Source: Candidatus Omnitrophota bacterium (lineage in GTDB: Bacteria > Omnitrophota > Omnitrophia > Omnitrophales > Danuiimicrobiaceae). From it: a stretch of 6,871 nucleotides of DNA. The notes under the pieces were generated by a model. It made no database searches and was not told the origin of the DNA. It saw only the letters and a program-made list of their open reading frames with translations. Position 1 is the first letter of the stretch. Each line of letters starts with the position of its first letter. Below are positions 1-5,331 of this stretch, one piece after another. The translations under genes and the position numbers were made by a program. Where the stretch lies: assembly GCA_016206945.1 (NCBI GenBank), contig JACQQP010000177.1, forward strand, positions 1 through 6,871. Direction: 5' to 3'.

Positions 1-225
1 CATGGAAACACCGATCCCAGAATGACAAATGACAATGGCCTGATCGGCCTTTCCCTTCTGAACCGCTTCAGCTGCCTTGAGCGCATAGTCAGGATAATCT
101 ACTGATTCCTCAGAGTCAGTTCCTAAATCCTCAACTTGAAACCCCTTCGACTTTAAAAAACCGCTAAGCTCTCTTTTAAGTTGAACGCCTCGATGATCCG
201 AGGCAATTGCAAATGACGGTTTCAT
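1..225 (-). CDS. rpiB: Ribose-5-phosphate isomerase B, N-terminal part (cut by window edge)
   Basis: The first 75 codons are present and the gene runs off the left edge. The product family (RpiB/LacAB) interconverts ribulose 5-phosphate and ribose 5-phosphate in the non-oxidative pentose phosphate pathway, in the cytosol. Visible family marks are the N-terminal ASDHRG (residues 8-13, with Asp10-His11), the DLGT segment (33-36), SVDYPDYA (41-48) and the catalytic-cysteine segment ICHSGIG (66-72). Cys67 is the expected general base. Most relatives have CGTGIG here, so His68-Ser69 is a mild variant. The ATG (225-223) overlaps the stop of the upstream Sua5-phosphatase gene in an ATGA, which suggests translational coupling and fixes the start. 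The order matches ywlC-ywlE-ywlF of Bacillus. The family call is secure; the C-terminal half cannot be judged. Confidence 0.93.
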   Translation of the reverse strand, partial: MKPSFAIASDHRGVQLKRELSGFLKSKGFQVEDLGTDSEESVDYPDYALKAAEAVQKGKADQAIVICHSGIGVSM

Positions 226-1280
226 GATGAGACAATCTGAGACCAAACGCCTAACAACTTTTCCTTAAGGATACGGTAACTTTTCTCATAAAAGTCGATC
301 GACATGCCAATCGGATCGACTACATTCAAAACAATGATTCGATCCTTGGCGGGTGGACAAAGTTCAGCAACAAACTTCCTGTGCTCCTCAGACATCACCA
401 AAAGAAGATCGGCACTTAAGATGTCTTCGCGGCGACACAGGTGCGTTTTAAAACTTTCTAAATCTATTTCGTCATTTTTTAGGGTCAGGATCGATTCCAC
501 CGCTGCTTCAGCGCCATCACGCGCGCAGATGCCGCAAGAACTCACTTCAATTTGTTCGCTCAGTCCCTTTTTAGCCAGCTCGTGACGAAGCCACCCTTCC
601 GCCATGGGCGAGCGGCACGTATTGCCCGTGCAAACGATCAGAATTCTCTTTCGCGGATATTTCCCAAGTTTAATTTTTTCGATGGCTTCCTCGATTCGAT
701 CGGCATAAACGCCGCGCCTGAGGATCTGCGGCGGATAGGGCACGGTATCCACCACGGTTGAATCTTCACCCCATTCACAAGGTCCGCCATCAATCACAAC
801 GTCAATCTCATTGGGAAAAATTCTGAGCACCTCTTCTGCCGTCTTAGGCGACTTAGCTCCGGAAATGTTGGCACTCGTTGCGACAACGGGTTCTCCGCAT
901 TGATTGATCATTTTGATGGCCACTTCATGTTTCGGAAACCGAAGACCGATCTTCTCATCCTTTCGATTCAGCGCGATCAAAGTCACCGGCCCCGGCCAAA
1001 AATGGTGTGTGAGAAACCGCAGGACGCGACTCTGAATGATATCAAGCCGTTCCAAAGCCCCCAAGCTTCCAATGTGATACGCAAACGGTTTCTCTTCAGG
1101 CCGCTGCTTTAATTCTTGAAGACGCGCTACGGCTTGAGCTTGATTGGCACAAGCGGCTAAACCATAAACCGTCTCAGTAGGGAAAGCCACGATCTTCCCT
1201 CTTAAGAGCTGGCCTGAAATTTCCCTGAGCCGATCCATATCGGGATTCCTTGGATCCAGCTTGACGATGGTGGTTTTCAT
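222..1280 (-). CDS. Fusion: L-threonylcarbamoyladenylate synthase (Sua5/YwlC/TsaC) + low-molecular-weight protein (probably arginine) phosphatase
   Basis: This 352-residue protein joins two enzymes. Residues about 1-205 are a Sua5/YrdC domain that makes threonylcarbamoyl-AMP from threonine, bicarbonate and ATP for the t6A modification of tRNAs reading ANN codons. Marks are GKIVAFPTETVYGLAA (28-43), KQRPEEKPF (58-66), the SANISG loop (136-141) and STVVD (174-178). Residues about 210-352 are a low-molecular-weight phosphatase: P-loop VCTGNTCRSP (216-225) with nucleophile Cys217 and Arg223, and the general-acid Asp322-Pro323. Thr221, where tyrosine phosphatases usually have Ile or another bulky residue, is the feature linked to phosphoarginine specificity in Bacillus YwlE, so arginine phosphatase is the better guess. 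There is no stop or frameshift between the domains. The start at 1280 is chosen because the first residues resemble Sua5 N-termini, although no Shine-Dalgarno is visible there; Met15 at 1238 has an AAGGA 8 bp upstream. Confidence 0.93.
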   Translation of the reverse strand: MKTTIVKLDPRNPDMDRLREISGQLLRGKIVAFPTETVYGLAACANQAQAVARLQELKQRPEEKPFAYHIGSLGALERLDIIQSRVLRFLTHHFWPGPVTLIALNRKDEKIGLRFPKHEVAIKMINQCGEPVVATSANISGAKSPKTAEEVLRIFPNEIDVVIDGGPCEWGEDSTVVDTVPYPPQILRRGVYADRIEEAIEKIKLGKYPRKRILIVCTGNTCRSPMAEGWLRHELAKKGLSEQIEVSSCGICARDGAEAAVESILTLKNDEIDLESFKTHLCRREDILSADLLLVMSEEHRKFVAELCPPAKDRIIVLNVVDPIGMSIDFYEKSYRILKEKLLGVWSQIVSS

Positions 1281-1288
1281 TCAATGTC

Positions 1289-1351
1289 GTCATTCTGAGC
1301 GTCAGCGAAGAATCTCTGCATTGAGATCCTTCGGCTCCGCCTCAGGATGAC
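1289..1351. repeat. 63-bp imperfect inverted repeat, REP/MITE-like, overlapping the 3' end of purE
   Basis: The left arm is 1289-1316 and the right arm 1323-1351, separated by a loop of about 6 bases (TGCATT). The left arm starts GTCATTCTGAG and ends GAAGAATCTC; the reverse complement of the right arm starts GTCATCCTGAG and ends GAAGGATCTC, with a more divergent middle. The outer 11 and inner 10 bases match with one difference each. It fills the gap between purE and the next gene and has no T run after it on the minus strand, so it is not a classical terminator. Dispersed elements beginning GTCATTCTGAG are, as I recall, common between genes in several bacterial genomes; that other copies exist in this genome is an inference. 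Confidence 0.8.
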
Positions 1352-1845
1352 TTCTTCCTCAATTTATTATTCTTTTCAATTACCGAACGCGCCAGTTTCT
1401 CTTTATGCTTGGCGAGCTTGGCCTCAAGTGCTTTTGAACCAAGGCTCAAGATTTGAGCGGCAAGAACGCCCGCATTCTGGGCTCCTGATTTTCCAATCGC
1501 TACAGTCGCCACCGGAATTCCACTCGGCATCTGAACCGTCGAAAGAAGAGAATCCAATCCGCCGAGCGCAGATGAATTAATGGGAACGCCAATGACCGGC
1601 ACAGTTGTATGCGCCGCGATCACGCCCGCTAAGTGAGCGGCTCCGCCCGCGCCAGCGATCACCACCTTAATGCCGCGTTTTTTAACTCTCTTACAAAATC
1701 GGGTTACGCGCTCCGGGCTTCGATGCGCCGAAAGAATTTGCACCTCATGCGGGATCCCAAACTCAGAAAGAGACTTGGCAGCTTCCATCATAATTTCCAA
1801 ATCGCTATCACTTCCCATTACAACAGATACCACTGGGCTTGCCAT
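1342..1845 (-). CDS. purE: N5-carboxyaminoimidazole ribonucleotide mutase, class I PurE
   Basis: The protein has 167 residues, the normal class I length. PurE moves the carboxylate of N5-CAIR to C4 of the imidazole to give CAIR. Family marks are GSDSD (11-15), SAHRSPE (39-45, with catalytic His41), AGAGGAAHLAGV (64-75), the GLDSLLSTVQMP segment (96-107) and GIPVATVAIG (109-118). These are class I motifs; class I enzymes work with PurK, which is not in this window and would be expected elsewhere. The ATG lies 2 bp after the purD stop, and a GAGG inside the last purD codons, 5 bp from the ATG, is the ribosome site, so the two are likely coupled. The last two serine codons and the TGA lie inside the inverted repeat at 1289-1351, so the extreme C-terminus appears to be repeat-derived. 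Confidence 0.97.
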   Translation of the reverse strand: MASPVVSVVMGSDSDLEIMMEAAKSLSEFGIPHEVQILSAHRSPERVTRFCKRVKKRGIKVVIAGAGGAAHLAGVIAAHTTVPVIGVPINSSALGGLDSLLSTVQMPSGIPVATVAIGKSGAQNAGVLAAQILSLGSKALEAKLAKHKEKLARSVIEKNNKLRKKSS

Positions 1846-1847
1846 AA

Positions 1848-3131
1848 TTACCTCACCCCTGTTTTCTCCAAAACCCTTCTTGCAATGTCCCTCCGATAAA
1901 AAGCCCCTTCAAAGGAAATTGACTCTACCGTCCGATAAGCCAGATCGCGCGCTTTCTGAAACGAATCGCCAAGCGCTGAAACCGCCAGAACACGGCCGCC
2001 GCTTGTGGTCACCATCTTCGACGGCTCTCGCGTCGTTCCAGCATGGAACACCACGACATCGCGGGATTTAATTTGATCCAATCCCCTAATTTCATAACCG
2101 CTCTGATAAGTCCCCGGATAACCTCGCGACGCCATCACCACGCTGATGCATGGCCGCGGATCCCATTCAAGAGCCAGAGTTTTGAGTTTGCCTCCTGCAA
2201 TTTCAAACAGGATCGGGACAATATCCGTCTTAAGACGCGGAAGAATTGCCTCAGCTTCAGGATCGCCAAAGCGGACATTATACTCCAAAACCTGCGGACC
2301 CGAACGGGTCATCATAAGACCTACATAAAGAAGTCCGCGATAAGGAATATCGCGCCGCTTCAGTTCTTGTACGACCGGGCGAGCAGTTCGATCGACAATG
2401 TCATCTAACTCGCGCTCCGAGATAAAAGGACACGGTGAATAAGCACCCATTCCGCCAGTATTTGGACCTTGATCGTCATCAAAAGCGCGCTTATGGTCCT
2501 GCGAACTCGCAAGCGGAAGGATGTGCTCACCATCCGTGAATAAAAGGATAGAAAGTTCGTCGCCCGTGAAGTGTTCTTCAATAACAACCAATTTCCCCGA
2601 ATCGCCAAATAAACGATTTTGAATCATCTGATTAACTACCTGTACCCCTTCTTCACAGGAACGAGCAATCAGAACCCCCTTTCCGCCCGCAAGTCCATCT
2701 GCTTTAATCACAAAGGGGGGTTCGCGATCGATGATAAAGCGTTTTGCTTCATTAACGTTGTCAAAAATTTGAAAGGCGGCAGTGGGAACTCCTACTTCAG
2801 ACATGAGCTGCTTCGCAAACGCTTTGCTTCCCTCGAGCTTTGCCGCACCACGACTCGGTCCAAAAATTTTAAGACCAGCCGCTTCAAATTGATCTACAAT
2901 TCCACGAACGAGCGGAAGTTCCGGACCTACGACCGTAAGGTCAATCTTCTGGTCAAGGGCAAACTGGCGCAGCTCTTCAATCTGGTCCACACTGATGTTC
3001 ACACACTCGGCAAACTCTTCGATCCCTGCGTTTCCCGGAGCTGCATAAATCGCCTTCACAAGAGGACTCTGAGCAATCTTCCATACGAGCGCGTGCTCAC
3101 GGCCGCCAGCACCAACTACTAAAACTTTCAC
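1848..3131 (-). CDS. purD: Phosphoribosylamine-glycine ligase (GAR synthetase)
   Basis: This ATP-grasp enzyme of 427 residues, full family length, condenses phosphoribosylamine with glycine using ATP. The N-terminal domain opens with VLVVGAGGREHAL (3-15). The ATP-grasp core shows VIKADGLAGGKGV (141-153), SSQDHKRAFDDDQGPNTGG (209-227), MGAYSP (228-233) and the metal-binding segment EYNVRFGDPEAEA (283-295), where many relatives have EFNxRFGDPE. All key positions look intact. The start is a GTG at 3131-3129 that overlaps the TGA of the HEPN gene (GTGA), with AAGGA 7 bp upstream; the MKVLVVG N-terminus is exactly what the family shows, so this start is well supported. It lies between the accessory three-gene insert and purE and is probably coupled to both. 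Confidence 0.98.
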   Translation of the reverse strand: MKVLVVGAGGREHALVWKIAQSPLVKAIYAAPGNAGIEEFAECVNISVDQIEELRQFALDQKIDLTVVGPELPLVRGIVDQFEAAGLKIFGPSRGAAKLEGSKAFAKQLMSEVGVPTAAFQIFDNVNEAKRFIIDREPPFVIKADGLAGGKGVLIARSCEEGVQVVNQMIQNRLFGDSGKLVVIEEHFTGDELSILLFTDGEHILPLASSQDHKRAFDDDQGPNTGGMGAYSPCPFISERELDDIVDRTARPVVQELKRRDIPYRGLLYVGLMMTRSGPQVLEYNVRFGDPEAEAILPRLKTDIVPILFEIAGGKLKTLALEWDPRPCISVVMASRGYPGTYQSGYEIRGLDQIKSRDVVVFHAGTTREPSKMVTTSGGRVLAVSALGDSFQKARDLAYRTVESISFEGAFYRRDIARRVLEKTGVR

Positions 3132-3532
3132 TTTCTTTTCCTTTTGCGTGGTCTGACCAACTTTTTACGAACAAAACCGCGTACCTCGGCCGATTGCTGG
3201 AAGGCCTTTTTTGCGTCACTCTTTGTAGCTTGCTCGCCAGGATAGCGAAATTCCACCGAGTAAGGATTAATCAACAATACAAGGTCGGATATTAACTCAA
3301 AATCGCCAGAACTTTTGACGCAAAGATTGTTTAAAAGAATTAAATCATGAGTTTTCGGAAAATAAGCGCGACGCGAAACCAAAAAGGCCTTTAGATATTT
3401 CTCGGCACATTGCTGGCTGTGGAAACAAACGGAATTATTCAAAGCCGGCTTTCTCTTCTTCAAAAGCAACATGGCCGCTTGAAAATCCTCTTCAGCTTTT
3501 GCAACCCATTCACCGGAGAGCTTAAGACTCAT
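3128..3532 (-). CDS. HEPN-domain protein, partner of the adjacent nucleotidyltransferase
   Basis: This helical protein of 134 residues belongs to the HEPN group (PF05168-like). The marks are EWVAKAEEDFQAA (8-20), the helix SVCFHSQQCAEKYLKAFLV (34-52) and PKTHDL (59-64). The canonical HEPN RNase motif R-x4-6-H near the C-terminus, including the RX4HXY of HepT toxins, is not seen. The only R-x6-H spacing is Arg55 to His62, in a different place. The tail from 122 is strongly basic, ending RPRKRKRK. Precedents for such pairs are HI0073/HI0074 of Haemophilus and the HepT/MntA toxin-antitoxins; the missing motif makes the first the closer analogy. The start overlaps the nucleotidyltransferase stop by 11 bp and the stop overlaps the purD GTG. 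A toxin role is possible but not shown. Confidence 0.88.
   Translation of the reverse strand: MSLKLSGEWVAKAEEDFQAAMLLLKKRKPALNNSVCFHSQQCAEKYLKAFLVSRRAYFPKTHDLILLNNLCVKSSGDFELISDLVLLINPYSVEFRYPGEQATKSDAKKAFQQSAEVRGFVRKKLVRPRKRKRK
3139..3143 (-). promoter_or_regulatory. Ribosome binding site of purD, inside the HEPN gene tail
   Basis: AAGGA lies 7 bp before the GTG start of purD, within a purine-only run on the minus strand. The same bases encode the Lys/Arg end of the HEPN protein. This site supports the GTG start and a coupled HEPN-purD arrangement. Confidence 0.7.
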
Positions 3533-3875
3533 ATAACAGCTTTCCTTTTGTCACGATATCGCGGAAGAAGATATCTCCCAACCGAAGCCGTCTTTCCAAC
3601 TCCTGCGGCGTGCGTACCAATATGTCCATCGGAAAAGGGTGAAAACGAAGCACTTTCGACACATCAACCGCGCGCTCTACTGGTCTCTTGCGGGAAGGCA
3701 TGACAATCAGCAAGTCAACATCGCTGTCTTCGTGAGGTTTGCCAGAAGCATACGAGCCGAACAAAATAATTTTTCTAGGATGGACGCCTTCAACAATTTG
3801 GCGTATCACCTTACGCAACAACCGGAAACCCATCCTTCTAGAAACTTTTCGATACTGCTTCTTTCGATTGTTCAT
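3522..3875 (-). CDS. Minimal nucleotidyltransferase (MNT/MntA-like, pol beta superfamily)
   Basis: This small protein of 117 residues is a minimal nucleotidyltransferase. The motif IILFGSYASGKPHEDSDVDL (36-55) gives the family pattern GSX10DXD, with Gly40-Ser41 and metal-binding Asp52 and Asp54. A third acidic residue, Asp84 in PMDILV, is in the expected place. The enzyme pocket therefore looks complete. In studied HEPN/MNT pairs such a protein can transfer AMP to its HEPN partner and neutralise it; whether this happens here is unknown. The gene begins 9 bp after the membrane-protein gene and overlaps the HEPN gene by 11 bp. No clear ribosome site precedes the ATG at 3875. A second ATG at codon 15 has AGAAGG directly against it, too close to be a good site, so the first is kept with moderate certainty. 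MNT precedes HEPN here. Confidence 0.9.
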   Translation of the reverse strand: MNNRKKQYRKVSRRMGFRLLRKVIRQIVEGVHPRKIILFGSYASGKPHEDSDVDLLIVMPSRKRPVERAVDVSKVLRFHPFPMDILVRTPQELERRLRLGDIFFRDIVTKGKLLYES

Positions 3876-3884
3876 TTGCTTATT

Positions 3885-4322
3885 TTACAGCAAAGTTCCT
3901 TTGATTTTATTTTCTATATATGCAATGAATTCGAGTTCTTTAGAATTATTTTTTTTAGGAATTTTAATCCACAAAAACCCCGCGTTATCTTTTAAAGTTA
4001 AAACTGTATATTTTTGTTTCACAAATTTCATCAAAAATGAAACTACAGAAAGAATTAATATGAGACACACGGCAAGATTAAACTCCATACCAAACAACAT
4101 AGGATATAGTATCGCTATTATAAATAATATGAAGCAGATTCCACTCCACCCCGATTCACCATTTCTAATCTCTACTGGATCAGGTTGGAAATCTGTATAT
4201 TTGTAGTCTCTTTCGTACTCTTGAAAAAGGCTCTTGAATTTTTCATTTATTTTGCCGTCGTCCGCTAATAGTGCTACCTTGGCAAAATATCGAAGTGGAT
4301 ATGATTGAACAATTTTCAACAT
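3885..4322 (-). CDS. Hypothetical small membrane protein, two predicted transmembrane helices
   Basis: I do not recognise this 145-residue protein. It has a polar N-terminal part (1-58), two hydrophobic segments at about 60-78 and 81-100 with only a short turn between, and a C-terminal part (101-145) that reads as beta strands followed by a helix (YTVLTLKDNAGFLWIKIP, then a Lys/Glu-rich helix). A helical hairpin in the inner membrane with both ends on the same side would fit. The soluble ends together might form a small PH-like fold, but that is a guess. There is no signal peptide with a cleavage site. A strong AAGGGGG lies 4 bp before the ATG. GC is about 31 percent by hand count over 4320-3901, much lower than the pur genes, suggesting a foreign origin. 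It starts 13 bp after purM and ends 9 bp before the nucleotidyltransferase. Confidence 0.75.
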   Translation of the reverse strand: MLKIVQSYPLRYFAKVALLADDGKINEKFKSLFQEYERDYKYTDFQPDPVEIRNGESGWSGICFILFIIAILYPMLFGMEFNLAVCLILILSVVSFLMKFVKQKYTVLTLKDNAGFLWIKIPKKNNSKELEFIAYIENKIKGTLL

Positions 4323-4326
4323 ACAA

Positions 4327-4333
4327 CCCCCTT
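4327..4333 (-). promoter_or_regulatory. Ribosome binding site of the hypothetical membrane protein gene
   Basis: AAGGGGG in the short purM-membrane protein gap, 4 bp before the ATG at 4322. It is the best ribosome site in the three-gene insert and argues that the AT-rich open frame is really translated. Confidence 0.6.
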
Positions 4334-4335
4334 GT

Positions 4336-5331
4336 TCACTGGATTAAAATTTTCCCTCCTTTTTCGACGACACCAATCGGCCAAGATTGAATTTTAAACT
4401 TTTTTAGAAAATCCCCAGCGGCATCCACATCCAATCGTCCCATTACAAGCAGCATTCCTATTCCCATGTTGAATGTGTGGAACATTTGGCGGTTGGAATA
4501 CCTCGCCCTCCTTTGAACTTCGAAAAACAACGGCTCAATAGGCCAACTTCCGCGTTCGATTCGCGCGCCCAAACCTTTCGGCAGAACGCGCGGCAAATTA
4601 TCGCAAAACCCGCCGCCTGTTATATGAGCAATCGCTTTCACGCGAACTTTACGAGTAACTTCCAACACAGGTGCCGCATAAATCCGCGTGGGCTTGAGAA
4701 GTTTGAAACCAATTTTTCCAGAGAGCTCCCGCTTTGTAAACACTTTTCTCAAAAGCGAAAAACCATTGCTGTGAAAACCTGAGGAAGCAAGCCCCAGAAG
4801 GACATCGCCTGCCCGAGCCATTCGACCATTGATCACCTTAGACTTTTCAACAAGTCCCACTGCGAAACCCGCTAAATCGTACTTCGAATTCGCGTAAAAG
4901 CCAGGCATGATGGCGGTTTCTCCTCCCACCAAAGCGCAACCGGCCTCACGGCATCCTTGGGCAATCCCTTTAAGCACGGCCAGCGTCTTTTTTCGATCAA
5001 ACTTCCCTGCAGCAAAATAATCAAGAAAAAAAATTGGCTTTGCTCCAGACGTGATCAAATCATTAACACACATCGCGACCAAATCGATCCCGATCGTGTC
5101 ATGCTTTCCTAAAAGGCGGGCAAGCTCTAATTTGGTTCCGACGCCATCCGTCGTCGAAACAAGGATGGGCCGACGAAGACCAAATTTGTGAATGTCGCAG
5201 AGCGCAGAAAAACCGCCGAAAGGAAAGCGCGTCTCACCTTGTGTTGAGGCAGCAATCTTGGCCAACGCACGATTGAAAGAAGCGTCCCCCTTTAAATGAG
5301 GAACCTCTGCATAAGACTCGGTCATGCCCAT
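4336..5331 (-). CDS. purM: Phosphoribosylformylglycinamidine cyclo-ligase (AIR synthetase)
   Basis: The protein has 331 residues; PurM proteins are usually about 330-350. It closes the imidazole ring of FGAM with ATP to give AIR. Conserved parts are FGGFSALCDI (38-47), STTDGVGTKLELA (59-71), DTIGIDLVAMCVNDL (78-92), FFLDYFAAGK (101-110), LVGGETAIMPG (134-144), SSGFHSNGFSL (183-193), PTRIYAAPVLE (214-224), HITGGGFCDNLPRVLP (236-251) and TFNMGIGM (286-293). The extreme N-terminus differs: the usual AGVDIxAG box is not recognisable, and EVPHLKGDA stands there instead. Two starts are possible: ATG at 5331, with GGAG 5 bp upstream, and ATG at 5325, which overlaps the purF stop as ATGA. Residues after the second are shared. 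The first is chosen for its spacing. Either way purF and purM are coupled. Confidence 0.97.
   Translation of the reverse strand: MGMTESYAEVPHLKGDASFNRALAKIAASTQGETRFPFGGFSALCDIHKFGLRRPILVSTTDGVGTKLELARLLGKHDTIGIDLVAMCVNDLITSGAKPIFFLDYFAAGKFDRKKTLAVLKGIAQGCREAGCALVGGETAIMPGFYANSKYDLAGFAVGLVEKSKVINGRMARAGDVLLGLASSGFHSNGFSLLRKVFTKRELSGKIGFKLLKPTRIYAAPVLEVTRKVRVKAIAHITGGGFCDNLPRVLPKGLGARIERGSWPIEPLFFEVQRRARYSNRQMFHTFNMGIGMLLVMGRLDVDAAGDFLKKFKIQSWPIGVVEKGGKILIQ

Noticed and set aside
1289..1351. Inverted repeat as a Rho-independent terminator
   Set aside because: No T run follows the stem on the minus strand, and downstream genes on the same strand continue closely spaced.
304..2408. Several plus-strand open frames opposite the Sua5-phosphatase, purE and purD genes
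   Set aside because: They lie opposite strongly conserved enzyme genes, have no recognisable motifs and no ribosome sites; they are antisense shadows.
3522..3875. A classical HepT/MntA (type VII) toxin-antitoxin call
   Set aside because: The nucleotidyltransferase motif fits, but the partner lacks RX4HXY and MNT precedes HEPN, so only a general MNT/HEPN pair is claimed.
3639..4206. Plus-strand open frames opposite the MNT and membrane protein genes
   Set aside because: The minus-strand frames have a clear catalytic motif (MNT) or a good ribosome site and operon spacing (membrane protein); the plus frames have neither.
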